Shown one piece after another: positions 44,425 to 55,355 of a DNA stretch of 64,000 bases (position 1 is its first letter; every line of letters starts with the position of its first letter). The stretch is from Paenirhizobium daejeonense (GTDB lineage: Bacteria; Pseudomonadota; Alphaproteobacteria; Rhizobiales; Rhizobiaceae). The notes beneath the pieces were generated by a model. The model ran no database searches and was not told the DNA's origin. It saw nothing but the letters and a program-made list of their open reading frames with translations. Made by a program: the position numbers and the translations under genes. Location: contig NZ_JACLAL010000006.1 in NCBI RefSeq assembly GCF_014280875.1, forward strand, positions 310,001 to 374,000. The letters are read 5' to 3'.

Positions 44425-46629
44425 ATGAGAGACGATTCGCCCGGACTGTTCGGTTCGCCGCCGCGCCCTCGCGTCGTGCCCGTTCTGGTGCCGATGCCGG
44501 CGCCGACGGCCTACAGCTATGCCGTGCCGGAAGGCATGGCGGTCGAGCCGGGTTCGATCGTGCAGGTGCCGCTCGGGCCGCGTCAGGTCATCGGCGTCGT
44601 ATGGGACGGGCCGGATGCCGGTTCCGTCGATCCGAAGAAGCTGCGCGCCATCACCAAGGTGTTCGATTGTCCGCCGCTTGACCGGAATATGCGCACCTTT
44701 CTCGACTGGGTAGCGTCCTATACTTTGTCGCCTCCGGGTTATGTAGCGCGCATGGCGCTTCGGGCGCCGGCCGCGTTCGATCCAGAGCCGATGGTGGAAG
44801 GTTTTCGTTTTTCCGGTATCGAGCCGGAGAAACTGACGCCCGCGCGGCGCAAGGTTCTCGATCTCGCGGCGGACGGTCTTTCCTGGACGAAGAGCGGGCT
44901 CGCTCATGCATCGGGGGTTTCCACGAGCGTGATCGACGGACTGGTGAAGCAGGGCGTATTCGAGACCGTGTTCCTGCCACCGCCGCCGCTGGTGGCCAGA
45001 CCCGATCCCGAATTTGCCGAATCCCGGCTTGCCGGTCCGCAGAAGGACGCGGCCGATGAAATCCTTGAAGGTGTTCGCGCCGGAGGCTTTTCCGTTGCCC
45101 TGATCGACGGCGTGACGGGATCCGGCAAGACCGAGGTCTATTTCGAGGCAATTGCGGAGACCTTGCGACAGGGAAAGCAGGTCCTGATCCTCCTGCCGGA
45201 AATCGCGCTGACGGCCAATTTCCTCGAACGCTTTCAGGACCGCTTTGGCGCGAAACCGGGGGAATGGCATTCGGATCTGGCGACGAAGACCCGCGAAAAG
45301 GTCTGGCGGCAATGCGCGACCGGCGATATCCGCGTGGTGGCCGGTGCGCGCTCCGCTCTCTTCCTGCCCTTCGAGGATCTCGGCCTCATCATCGTCGACG
45401 AAGAACACGATCCCGCTTTCAAGCAGGAGGATCGGGTATTCTATAACGCCCGTGACATGGCTGTGGTGCGTGCCCGGATATCCGGGTTCCCGGTCGTTCT
45501 GGTGTCGGCCACACCTTCGGTCGAAAGCCAGGTCAACAGCCAGAACGGGCGCTACCGGCGTATTCATCTGCCGACGCGTTTCGCCGGCGCGGCACTACCG
45601 GATCTGCATCTCATCGACATGCGGCGTCATCCACCGGAGCGCGGGGGCTTCATCTCGCCGCTTTTGCTCAAGGCCGTCGGCAAGACGGTTGAACGCCAGG
45701 AGCAGGCGCTGCTCTTCCTCAACCGGCGTGGCTACGCGCCTTTGACGCTTTGCCGTGTCTGCGGCCATCGCTTCCAGTGCCCGCAATGTTCTAGCTGGCT
45801 GGTGGAGCACCGGTTTCGCGGGCAAATCCAGTGCCATCAATGCGGCTATGCCGAGCCGACGCCGCAGGCCTGCCCGGAATGTGGTACGCTCGATCATCTG
45901 GTCGCCTGCGGACCCGGCGTCGAGCGCATCGCGGAGGAAGTCGAGAAGCACTTCCCCGATGCCCGGACACTGGTGCTTTCCTCCGACCTCGGCGGCGTGA
46001 AGCGACTACGTCTCGAACTGGAGGCCATTGCCAATGGCGAGGCGGACATTGTTATCGGCACCCAGCTCGTTGCGAAGGGGCATAACTTCCCGCTGATGAC
46101 GCTTGTCGGTATCGTGGACGCCGATATCGGGCTTGCCAATGGCGACCCGCGGGCGGCAGAGCGTACCTTTCAGCTCCTTTCGCAGGTGACGGGCCGTGCC
46201 GGGCGAACGGGACGCAAGAGCCACGGCCTGCTCCAGACCTTCCAGCCAATGCATCCGGTAATGCAGGCGATCGTCTCGGGTGACGCCGAGGCCTTCTACG
46301 ATCGCGAAATCCTCGAACGTGAGCGCGCCGGCCTGCCGCCCTTCGGCCGGCTGGTATCGATCATCATTTCGGCTGACAACCGTATCGATGCCGAGACCCA
46401 CGCACGGCAGCTCAGGCAGGCAGCCCCCTCGGAGTCCGGAGTGGCCGTTCTCGGGCCGGCGGAGGCGCCTCTGGCGCTGATCCGGGGTCGCCATCGCTTC
46501 CGTCTGCTCGTTCATGGCCGTCGCAACAGCGATATGCAGGGTTTCGTGCGGACAATGCTCGCCAACGGGCCGAAGGAACGTCGCTCGATCCAGGTCCAGG
46601 TCGATGTCGACCCTCAAAGCTTCCTGTAA
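44425..46629 (+). CDS. priA: Primosomal replication restart helicase PriA
   Basis: A 734-residue PriA. The Walker A motif GVTGSGKTEVYFEA is encoded at about 45110-45150 and is followed by the Walker B DEEH. The paired cysteines of the zinc region (CRVCGHRFQCPQC, then CHQCGY and CPECG) lie in the middle of the helicase core. It restarts stalled replication forks. ATG 44425 precedes the conserved PRVVPVLVPMPAPTAYSYAVP; it has no strong ribosome-binding site, and a TTG upstream is possible. Rhizobial genomes often keep priA just before atpH. Confidence 0.95.
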   Translation: MRDDSPGLFGSPPRPRVVPVLVPMPAPTAYSYAVPEGMAVEPGSIVQVPLGPRQVIGVVWDGPDAGSVDPKKLRAITKVFDCPPLDRNMRTFLDWVASYTLSPPGYVARMALRAPAAFDPEPMVEGFRFSGIEPEKLTPARRKVLDLAADGLSWTKSGLAHASGVSTSVIDGLVKQGVFETVFLPPPPLVARPDPEFAESRLAGPQKDAADEILEGVRAGGFSVALIDGVTGSGKTEVYFEAIAETLRQGKQVLILLPEIALTANFLERFQDRFGAKPGEWHSDLATKTREKVWRQCATGDIRVVAGARSALFLPFEDLGLIIVDEEHDPAFKQEDRVFYNARDMAVVRARISGFPVVLVSATPSVESQVNSQNGRYRRIHLPTRFAGAALPDLHLIDMRRHPPERGGFISPLLLKAVGKTVERQEQALLFLNRRGYAPLTLCRVCGHRFQCPQCSSWLVEHRFRGQIQCHQCGYAEPTPQACPECGTLDHLVACGPGVERIAEEVEKHFPDARTLVLSSDLGGVKRLRLELEAIANGEADIVIGTQLVAKGHNFPLMTLVGIVDADIGLANGDPRAAERTFQLLSQVTGRAGRTGRKSHGLLQTFQPMHPVMQAIVSGDAEAFYDREILERERAGLPPFGRLVSIIISADNRIDAETHARQLRQAAPSESGVAVLGPAEAPLALIRGRHRFRLLVHGRRNSDMQGFVRTMLANGPKERRSIQVQVDVDPQSFL

Positions 46630-46733
46630 TCCACCGAAATCCGATCCAACTGGCATTTCCGGGAGATACCGCGATCCACTCGTTTGTGCGATAAGCCTCG
46701 CCGGACTGTGATTTTAGAAGACGGGGATGACTG

Positions 46734-47117
46734 ATGGAGTTCTACCTTCCAACGGAGTTTGGCGAGCAGCTGGCCTTCGGAGCGGCCGCGGCCACGGTTC
46801 TGATCGGTGCTTTCGTGATGTTCGCACCGGGTGTCGCCATGAGGCTTTTCGGCGTCCAGCCGCGGGAAGGTCGGCCGGAAGGCTATGGCGCCGTCCGTTC
46901 TGCTGGCGGCCTGATTGCGGGATTTGCGGGGACCGCTCTTCTCGTTGCCCAGCCGATGGTCTATCTCGCTCTCGGCTTTGCGATCGTTCTTGCGGCATTC
47001 GGGCGTATCCTCTCGATCATGTCGGACAGAGGCGCGACGCTCCTGAATTTTCTACTCTTGGTTGTGGAAGTTATTCTGGCGGCCTTGCCGATCATTTTCG
47101 TCTTTGGTCTTGTGTGA
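46734..47117 (+). CDS. Small integral membrane protein
   Basis: A 127-residue protein with four hydrophobic segments (about 12-33, 52-72, 73-92 and 103-125) and a short polar loop RLFGVQPREGRPEGYGAVRS. It resembles DUF4345-type membrane proteins but the family call is uncertain. ATG 46734 has a GGGGA site. It lies between priA and the atp operon and is transcribed in the same direction. Confidence 0.75.
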   Translation: MEFYLPTEFGEQLAFGAAAATVLIGAFVMFAPGVAMRLFGVQPREGRPEGYGAVRSAGGLIAGFAGTALLVAQPMVYLALGFAIVLAAFGRILSIMSDRGATLLNFLLLVVEVILAALPIIFVFGLV

Positions 47118-47189
47118 GCGCGCGGGGCGTTCCGGCGAAGCTGCCTTTTGGCAATTTGACGCAGTTTCCCGGAAAATTGCTGCCAAGGT

Positions 47190-47218
47190 CTTGTCCTAAA
47201 GACTCATTCCGTTAATAC
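47190..47218 (+). promoter_or_regulatory. Promoter of the atpHAGDC operon
   Basis: CTTGTC (47190-47195), exactly 17 bases, TAATAC (47213-47218) fits the alphaproteobacterial housekeeping sigma consensus (CTTGAC-N17-TATAAT-like). It would start transcription near 47225, giving a leader of about 150 nt before atpH. It lies in the 261-bp gap after the membrane-protein gene. Confidence 0.6.
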
Positions 47219-47378
47219 GCGTGTTGCGAGTCCAGAGTTCCTATGCTAGACGGACCGCGAAATTCGGAAAACGCAAGCGGACTATTCTTGTGTTTTCGGG
47301 GGAAAACGTAACGATTTCAGGGTTATGCGCATCGCCTCCAGGGGGCGGGCAGATTCTGGATGAAAATCAGGGAATATT

Positions 47379-47945
47379 TTGCCCGTGGCAGACACATCCC
47401 AAGTCATTTCAGGCGTGGCGGAGCGCTATGCATCCTCGCTTTTCGAGCTTGCTCTCGAAGCCGGTTCCGTTGATGCGGTCGCCGTCGATCTCAACCGTTT
47501 CCAGGCGATGATCGATGAAAGTGACGACCTGAAGCGACTGGTGCTTTCTCCGGTGTTTTCCGCCGAGGACCAGTCCAAGGCCGTTGAAGCACTCTGCGCA
47601 AAGGCCGGTATCGGCGGTCTCGTCGCAAACTTCCTCAAGGTGGTTGCAGGAAACCGGCGTCTTTTCGCCGTATCGGGCATGATCGCCGCTTTCCGGCAGA
47701 TCGCAGCCCGTCATCGCGGTGAAGTCACCGCAGAGGTGACATCTGCCCACGCACTTACTTCCGAACAGGAAAACGAATTGAAGGCGGCGCTGAAGGGCGT
47801 CACCGGCAAGGATGTCTCGGTCAACGTCTCGATCGATCCATCCATTCTCGGTGGTCTGATCGTCAAGGTCGGCTCGCGCCAGATCGACACGTCCCTTCGC
47901 ACCAAACTTTCCACCCTTAAGCTTGCACTGAAAGAGGTTGGCTGA
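47379..47945 (+). CDS. atpH: ATP synthase F1 delta subunit
   Basis: A 188-residue delta subunit (OSCP homologue): [16 protein letters not shown] at the start and [26 protein letters not shown] near the C-terminus. It links the F1 head to the peripheral stalk. The start is a TTG at 47379 with AGGGA seven bases upstream (MPVADTS form); GTG 47385 is an alternative. Its stop overlaps the atpA ATG by one base. Confidence 0.95.
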   Translation: MPVADTSQVISGVAERYASSLFELALEAGSVDAVAVDLNRFQAMIDESDDLKRLVLSPVFSAEDQSKAVEALCAKAGIGGLVANFLKVVAGNRRLFAVSGMIAAFRQIAARHRGEVTAEVTSAHALTSEQENELKAALKGVTGKDVSVNVSIDPSILGGLIVKVGSRQIDTSLRTKLSTLKLALKEVG

Positions 47946-49474
47946 TGGATATCCGCGCCGCGGAAATTTCCGCAATTCTGAAAGATCAAATCAAAAATTT
48001 CGGCAAAGAGGCGGAAGTCTCGGAGGTCGGCCAGGTTCTCTCCGTTGGTGACGGTATCGCCCGCGTTTACGGTCTCGACAATGTTCAGGCCGGCGAAATG
48101 GTTGAGTTCCCCGGCGGCATCCGCGGCATGGCGCTGAACCTCGAAGCCGACAACGTCGGTGTCGTTATTTTCGGTTCCGACCGCGACATCAAGGAAGGCG
48201 ACACCGTCAAGCGGACCGGCGCCATTGTTGACGTGCCGGTTGGTCCGGAACTGCTTGGCCGCGTCGTTGACGCTCTCGGCAATCCGATCGACGGCAAGGG
48301 CCCGATCAACGCTACCCGTCGCGCTCGTGTCGACGTCAAGGCTCCCGGCATCATTCCGCGCAAGTCGGTTCATGAGCCGATGTCGACTGGCCTCAAGGCC
48401 ATCGACGCCCTGATCCCGGTTGGCCGCGGCCAGCGCGAGCTGGTCATCGGCGACCGCCAGACCGGCAAGACCGCCATCATTCTCGACACGATTCTGAACC
48501 AGAAGGCCATTCACGACAATGGTCCTGACGGCGACAAGCTGTTCTGCGTCTACGTCGCTATCGGCCAGAAGCGTTCGACCGTTGCCCAGTTCGTGAAGGT
48601 TCTCGAAGAGCGTGGCGCTCTGAAGTACTCGATCGTCGTTGCTGCGACCGCATCTGATCCGGCTCCGATGCAGTACCTCGCACCGTTCGCTGGTTGCGCC
48701 ATGGGCGAATTTTTCCGCGACAACGGCCAGCACGCCCTGATCGGTTACGACGACCTTTCCAAGCAGGCTGTTGCCTACCGTCAGATGTCGCTGCTGCTGC
48801 GTCGTCCTCCGGGCCGCGAAGCTTATCCTGGCGACGTTTTCTACCTGCACTCCCGTCTGCTCGAGCGCGCTGCAAAGCTCTCCGACGAGCGTGGCGCCGG
48901 CTCGCTGACCGCTCTACCGGTTATCGAAACCCAGGGTAACGACGTTTCGGCGTTCATTCCGACCAACGTGATCTCGATCACTGACGGCCAGATCTTCCTT
49001 GAAACCGACCTGTTCTACCAGGGTATCCGTCCGGCCGTTAACGTCGGTCTCTCGGTTTCCCGCGTTGGTTCGTCGGCCCAGATCAAGGCGATGAAGCAGG
49101 TTGCCGGCTCGATCAAGGGCGAACTCGCCCAGTATCGCGAAATGGCCGCCTTCGCCCAGTTCGGTTCGGACCTGGACGCCTCCACCCAGCGCCTGCTGAA
49201 TCGTGGTGCACGTTTGACCGAACTTCTGAAGCAGCCGCAGTTCTCCCCGCTCAAGACGGAAGAACAGGTTGCAGTGATCTTTGCCGGTGTGAACGGTTAC
49301 CTCGACAAGATCGCGGTCGCTCAGGTCGGCAAGTTCGAACAGGGTCTGCTCTCCTACCTCCGGTCGGAAGGCAAGGCTATCCTCGACACCATCCGTGCGG
49401 AAAAGGCCATCAGCGACGACACCAAGGGCAAGCTCAAGGCTGCTCTTGACGCTTTCGCCAAGTCTTTCGCGTAA
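47945..49474 (+). CDS. atpA: ATP synthase F1 alpha subunit
   Basis: A 509-residue alpha subunit with the non-catalytic nucleotide-binding P-loop GDRQTGKT (about residues 170-177), the [13 protein letters not shown] segment and the PAINVGLS-type signature (here [17 protein letters not shown]). It forms the alpha3beta3 hexamer. It starts in TGATG overlap with atpH. Confidence 0.98.
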   Translation: MDIRAAEISAILKDQIKNFGKEAEVSEVGQVLSVGDGIARVYGLDNVQAGEMVEFPGGIRGMALNLEADNVGVVIFGSDRDIKEGDTVKRTGAIVDVPVGPELLGRVVDALGNPIDGKGPINATRRARVDVKAPGIIPRKSVHEPMSTGLKAIDALIPVGRGQRELVIGDRQTGKTAIILDTILNQKAIHDNGPDGDKLFCVYVAIGQKRSTVAQFVKVLEERGALKYSIVVAATASDPAPMQYLAPFAGCAMGEFFRDNGQHALIGYDDLSKQAVAYRQMSLLLRRPPGREAYPGDVFYLHSRLLERAAKLSDERGAGSLTALPVIETQGNDVSAFIPTNVISITDGQIFLETDLFYQGIRPAVNVGLSVSRVGSSAQIKAMKQVAGSIKGELAQYREMAAFAQFGSDLDASTQRLLNRGARLTELLKQPQFSPLKTEEQVAVIFAGVNGYLDKIAVAQVGKFEQGLLSYLRSEGKAILDTIRAEKAISDDTKGKLKAALDAFAKSFA

Positions 49475-49503
49475 ACGGGGCTCAAGCCAAGGACGGATAA
49501 CGG

Positions 49504-50382
49504 ATGCCTTCACTTAAGGATCTGAAAAACCGGATCGCCTCCGTCAAGGCGACGCAGAAGATCACCAAGGCGATGAAAATGGTCGCCGCGGCGAAGCTGC
49601 GTCGTGCGCAGGAGGCGGCCGAGGCCGCCCGGCCTTACTCGCAGCGGATGAGCGCCGTCCTTGCCAATATCGCCCAGGCGGTGGGTGGTGACGATGGCGC
49701 GCCGAAGCTGATGACGGGTACCGGCAGGGACGATGTGCATCTGCTCGTCGTCTGCACGGCGGAACGCGGCCTTTGCGGTGGCTTCAATTCCCAGATCGCG
49801 CGCTTTGCCCGTGATCATGCCCGCAAGCTTCTGGCGGCCGGCAAGACCGTCAAGATCTTCTGCGTCGGCAAGAAGGGATATGACAGCCTTCGTCGCGAGT
49901 TCGGCAGTCTGATTGTCGAGCGCACGGACCTGCGTGAAGTCAAGAAGATCGGTTTCGAGAACGCGGATGCGATTGGTCGCAAGATCATCGCCATGTTCGA
50001 GAAAGGTGAGTTCGACGTCTGCACTCTGTTCTATTCGGAGTTCAAGTCGGTCATCAGCCAGGTTCCGACCGCGCAGCAGCTGATCCCGGCTTCTGCCGGC
50101 GAAGCAGCGGCTTCGGAAGGCGCTACCGCGGTCTACGAATACGAGCCGGATGCAGGCGCGATCCTGACGGATCTCATTCCGCGCAACATCTCGGTTCAGG
50201 TTTTCAGGGCTCTGCTCGAAAACGTCGCCGGTGAAATGGGCGCCAAGATGAGCGCCATGGACAATGCGACGCGCAATGCAGGTGAGATGATCAACAAGCT
50301 GACGCTGTCTTACAACCGTCAGCGTCAGGCGCAGATCACCAAGGAACTCATTGAAATCATTTCGGGCGCGGAAGCGCTCTGA
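49504..50382 (+). CDS. atpG: ATP synthase F1 gamma subunit
   Basis: A 292-residue gamma subunit, the rotating shaft. The N-terminal coil [32 protein letters not shown] and the C-terminal [38 protein letters not shown] (shortened here to its ends) are the conserved coiled-coil parts. It lies 29 bp after atpA. Confidence 0.97.
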   Translation: MPSLKDLKNRIASVKATQKITKAMKMVAAAKLRRAQEAAEAARPYSQRMSAVLANIAQAVGGDDGAPKLMTGTGRDDVHLLVVCTAERGLCGGFNSQIARFARDHARKLLAAGKTVKIFCVGKKGYDSLRREFGSLIVERTDLREVKKIGFENADAIGRKIIAMFEKGEFDVCTLFYSEFKSVISQVPTAQQLIPASAGEAAASEGATAVYEYEPDAGAILTDLIPRNISVQVFRALLENVAGEMGAKMSAMDNATRNAGEMINKLTLSYNRQRQAQITKELIEIISGAEAL

Positions 50383-50388
50383 GGTTAA

Positions 50389-51870
<1,482 letters not shown>

Positions 51871-51941
51871 TAATGGATCTGCGGCACGCGGGACAAGGGT
51901 CCTGCGTGCCGGTCCTTCATCCACGAGAGAAGTGAACCATC

Positions 51942-52349
51942 ATGGCCGACAATTTCAATTTTGAACTCGTTTCGCCCGAGCGCCTGCTGCTTTCCGAAAA
52001 GGTGAGCGAAGTTGTCATTCCGGCAACCGAAGGTGAAATGACCGTCATGGCCAACCATGCGCCGACCATGACCACAATCAAGCCGGGCGTCGTCTCGGTG
52101 AAGCTCGCCTCGGGCCAGGTCACCAAGTACGTCGTCTTTGGCGGCTTTGCCGACATCGTTCCGACTGGCTGCACGCTTCTGGCGGAATCGGCTGTCGCCA
52201 TGACCGAGCTGAACCGCGAAACTCTGACGAAGCGGATCGAGACTGCTCGCGCCGAGCTCAATGCGACCGACAACCACGAGCACAAGACTCGTCTCGAACA
52301 GTACCTTGCTGAACTGACTCATCTGAACGGCATATTGATTGCCGCCTGA
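51942..52349 (+). CDS. atpC: ATP synthase F1 epsilon subunit
   Basis: A 135-residue epsilon subunit with an N-terminal beta-sandwich (FELVSPERLL, VVIPATEGEMTVMANHAPT) and a short C-terminal helical part. It couples the central stalk to the c-ring and can inhibit ATP hydrolysis. It lies 71 bp after atpD, ends the F1 operon and is followed by a terminator. F0 genes are not in this window, as usual in alphaproteobacteria. Confidence 0.96.
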   Translation: MADNFNFELVSPERLLLSEKVSEVVIPATEGEMTVMANHAPTMTTIKPGVVSVKLASGQVTKYVVFGGFADIVPTGCTLLAESAVAMTELNRETLTKRIETARAELNATDNHEHKTRLEQYLAELTHLNGILIAA

Positions 52350-52390
52350 GCTACTTCCGCGGGTTGACTGCGACTGATCCAGAATGAAAG

Positions 52391-52420
52391 AAAGCCGGGC
52401 CTTGCGCGCCGGCTTTTTTG
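52391..52420 (+). terminator. Rho-independent terminator of the atp operon
   Basis: AAAGCCGG (52391-52398) and CCGGCTTT (52409-52416) form a perfect 8-bp stem with a 10-nt loop, continuing into TTTTTTG. On the minus strand it ends in CTTTCTTTC and could also stop the convergent GMC operon. Confidence 0.88.
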
Positions 52421-52454
52421 TTTTCATGACCTTTTGTATCAGAGGTAGGCAATC

Positions 52455-54068
52455 TCAGTGGGCGTCTTCTAGAATCATCGCGGAGCCTTTTTCGGCGACC
52501 ATCATTGTCGGGGCATTGATGTTGCCGGCAGTGACGTTCGGGAAGATGGACGCATCGATGATGCGAAGGCCTGCTATCCCATGGACGCGCAGTCGTGCGT
52601 CGACGACCGATTGCCGTTCGTCCGGCCCCATCGCGCAGCTTCCGCACAGGTGGTAGATCGAACCGCTGTTCTGCCGGAAGTAATCGAGCAGTTTCTCGTC
52701 GGTATCGGTTGCAGGGGAGGGAGAGACCTCTTCCTCGATAATCGTCGTCAGGGACGGGGCCGATGCGATCCTACGAACCAGACGGCTGCCTTGCAGTACC
52801 TCTTCGATATCGTGTTCCGTGGAGAGATAGTTGGGGCGGATCAGGGGTGCTGTCGCCGGGTCGGGTGAACCTATGGCGATCTCGCCGCGGCTGGTTGGCC
52901 GGCATGGATTGAAGGCGATGAGGAAGCCCGGATATGGCTCCGGTTTCAGACCTGATCTCGGATTTTCCGGAATGCGATAGGAGAGCGGGTTGAAATAGAG
53001 CTGGATGTTGGGACGAGGCGCATCGGGGCTGCCGCGGAAGAAGCCGCCGGCCTGATTGACGCTCATCGCGAAGGGGCCCTTGCGGGTCAGCAGATAACGT
53101 AACCCCAACGCTGCCTGACCGAAAATGCTACCGAAGCTACCGTTCAGCGTCGGCCGGTTGGCGCGATAGTAGAAGCTGGCGCAGATATGATCTTGAAGGT
53201 TCCTGCCCACCGCCCGAAGGTGATGGCGGACATCAATTCCGAGAGACTGCAAGGTCTCGCCATCGCCAATGCCCGAGAGTTGCAACAGCTTCGGTGTGTC
53301 GACGGCTCCCGCCGCGAGGATGACTTCTCTGCGGGCCTGGAATGAGCGCCGCTGCCCATGTTGCAGGACTTCGACGCCATTCGCCTGTCCGTCCTCGGCA
53401 AAAAGGAGGCGTTGCACGACGGCGTTGCGTTCGATGGCGAGGTTGGATCGTTTCAGTGCTGGCCGAAGATATTCGGCGCTGGAATGGGAACGTTGGCCGC
53501 AGCGCGTATTGATATCGTAAACGCCGGCCCCTTCGATGGAGGCGCCGTTGAAGTCTGTGTTGGCCGGCAGTCCGAGTTCTTCGCAGGCGGCAAGGAAGGC
53601 ATCGGAAACCGGATGGATGTCGCCGCGCATGGGGGTGACATGGATTGGGCCGTGACCACCATGCCATTGCGAGGCACCTCCGGCATGGGTCTCAAGTTTG
53701 CGGAAATAGGGTAGAACGTCACCAGCGCCCCAGCCCGGATTGCCAGCGGCTTCCCAGTCGTCAAAATCGGATGCGGCGCCACGCACGAAGATCATGGCGT
53801 TGATCGATCCCGATCCGCCCTGCACCTTGCCGCGGGGGGCGTAGATGCGGCGGTTGCCGAGTTCGGGCTCCGGCTCGGTGGAATACATCCAGTTGACGGT
53901 CGGGTTGTAATAGCTGCGGGCGTAGCCGACCGGGATCTTGAACCAGAAGCTGTCATCGTTCCCGCCGGCTTCGATCAACAGAACGCTGTAGCGGCCATCC
54001 TCGCTCAGCCGGCTTGCGAGGATACAGCCGGCCGAACCGGCGCCGACAATGATGAAATCATAAGTCAT
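52455..54068 (-). CDS. GMC family oxidoreductase (choline dehydrogenase-like)
   Basis: A 537-residue FAD enzyme. The ADP-binding loop is VGAGSAGCILASRLSE (about residues 8-23), PRGKVQGGSGSINAM is the first GMC signature and GAVDTPKLLQLSGIG the second. Catalytic residues are probably H473 (SIYHLCGSCAMG) and N518 (GNINAPTMM). It oxidises an alcohol to an aldehyde; the substrate is unknown and the BetA name is not justified. It is the last gene of the LysR-ALDH-dehydratase-GMC cluster and starts 10 bp after the dehydratase gene. Confidence 0.9.
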   Translation of the reverse strand: MTYDFIIVGAGSAGCILASRLSEDGRYSVLLIEAGGNDDSFWFKIPVGYARSYYNPTVNWMYSTEPEPELGNRRIYAPRGKVQGGSGSINAMIFVRGAASDFDDWEAAGNPGWGAGDVLPYFRKLETHAGGASQWHGGHGPIHVTPMRGDIHPVSDAFLAACEELGLPANTDFNGASIEGAGVYDINTRCGQRSHSSAEYLRPALKRSNLAIERNAVVQRLLFAEDGQANGVEVLQHGQRRSFQARREVILAAGAVDTPKLLQLSGIGDGETLQSLGIDVRHHLRAVGRNLQDHICASFYYRANRPTLNGSFGSIFGQAALGLRYLLTRKGPFAMSVNQAGGFFRGSPDAPRPNIQLYFNPLSYRIPENPRSGLKPEPYPGFLIAFNPCRPTSRGEIAIGSPDPATAPLIRPNYLSTEHDIEEVLQGSRLVRRIASAPSLTTIIEEEVSPSPATDTDEKLLDYFRQNSGSIYHLCGSCAMGPDERQSVVDARLRVHGIAGLRIIDASIFPNVTAGNINAPTMMVAEKGSAMILEDAH

Positions 54069-54078
54069 GGCTTGCCGC

Positions 54079-55296
54079 TCAGCCCTTGGCCGGGGCGAAG
54101 GCTTTGACGTCGGCGGGCTCCGCTGCCATCTGCAGGTGCAGCCGCTCGCCGGTATAGGGCGTGTGCTGCTCCACGACGGCCATGTCGAGTTCGATACCGA
54201 GGCCCGGCTCGCGGGAGGGAATGAGATAGCCGTCGTCGAAGGCGAGCTTGTTCTTGAGGATCCGGCCATGGAAATCGCCGAAATCCAGTATTGCCTCGTG
54301 GATCAAGAAGTTGGGCGTTGCCGCGGAAAGCTGGATGCTGGCGGCGGCACCGACCGGGCCGTTATAGAGGTGCGGGGCGATCTGGGCATAGAAGGCCTCC
54401 GCCATGCCGGCGATCTTCTTTGCTTCCAGAAGGCCGCCAACGCGGGCGACGTTCATTTGCAGGATTGAGGCCGCGCCGAGCTGGAGAACGCGCTGGAATT
54501 CGTATTTCGTCGTGAGGCGCTCGCCTGTCGAGACAGGGATCGATGTGGCTCTAGCGACCTCTGCCATGGCGGCTTCCTGACCGGGCGGCACAGGCTCCTC
54601 GAACCAGAGCGGATCATATTTCTCCAGCCGCTTTGCCAGCCGGATCGCCGAGGACGGGACCATCTGGCCGTGGGTGCCGAAGAGAATGTCGGCACGGCTA
54701 CCGATGGCGTCGCGGATCTTGCGGCAGAATTCCTCCGAGCGATCCATGACGCCGAGCGAAAGCTGGTGGCCGGAATAGTTGGTGTAGGGACCGGCGGGGT
54801 CGAACTTCACGGCGGTGAAGCCCATTTCGACCATGCGGACTGCCTCCTCGGCGGCGAGGTCGGGATCGTTATAGTCGTATTCGCCGGCTGAGTTCTTCGG
54901 GTAGAGATAGGTATAGGCGCGCAGCTTTTCGTGTACGGTTCCGCCGAGCAGGTCGGAAGCGGGCCGGTTCGCAGCCTTGCCGATGATATCCCAGCAGGCG
55001 ATTTCAAGACCGGAGACGATGCCCATCATCGTCGGATCGGGACGCTGGGTGAAGCCGCTGGAATAGGCGGCACGCCAGAAGCGCTCGATCCGGTGCGGAT
55101 CGTGATCCAGCAGATAGCGCTGGAAGACATCCTCGATCAGCGGCACGAGGCCGGAGGGATGGAAGGCGGTATCGTAGATCTCGCCGATACCCTTGATACC
55201 GCAGGCCGTCTCGATTTCGACGAAGATCCAGTACATGCCGCCGATATGCGGTGGCGGGACGGCAACGACATAGGTCTTGAGCGATGCGATCTTCAT
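54079..55296 (-). CDS. Enolase-superfamily sugar-acid dehydratase-like protein
   Basis: A 405-residue mandelate racemase/muconate lactonizing-type protein with an N-terminal capping domain (1-125) and a TIM barrel. Conserved acid-base features are K164 (TAVKFDPAG) and H309 (QIAPHLYNGP); metal ligands E233 (FEEPVPP) and E259 (STGERL) are present. Unusually, the third metal ligand position holds glycine (G207 in LFGTHGQM, aligned with the DFH of galactonate dehydratase), and the dyad aspartate is N282. A sugar-acid dehydratase is likely from context but activity is uncertain. GGGGAA precedes ATG 55296. Confidence 0.8.
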   Translation of the reverse strand: MKIASLKTYVVAVPPPHIGGMYWIFVEIETACGIKGIGEIYDTAFHPSGLVPLIEDVFQRYLLDHDPHRIERFWRAAYSSGFTQRPDPTMMGIVSGLEIACWDIIGKAANRPASDLLGGTVHEKLRAYTYLYPKNSAGEYDYNDPDLAAEEAVRMVEMGFTAVKFDPAGPYTNYSGHQLSLGVMDRSEEFCRKIRDAIGSRADILFGTHGQMVPSSAIRLAKRLEKYDPLWFEEPVPPGQEAAMAEVARATSIPVSTGERLTTKYEFQRVLQLGAASILQMNVARVGGLLEAKKIAGMAEAFYAQIAPHLYNGPVGAAASIQLSAATPNFLIHEAILDFGDFHGRILKNKLAFDDGYLIPSREPGLGIELDMAVVEQHTPYTGERLHLQMAAEPADVKAFAPAKG

Positions 55297-55355
55297 GATG
55301 GTTCCCCAGGGATATTGTTCGATCGTATTCTTGTGCTTGCAGGTTGGTGAGCGGG

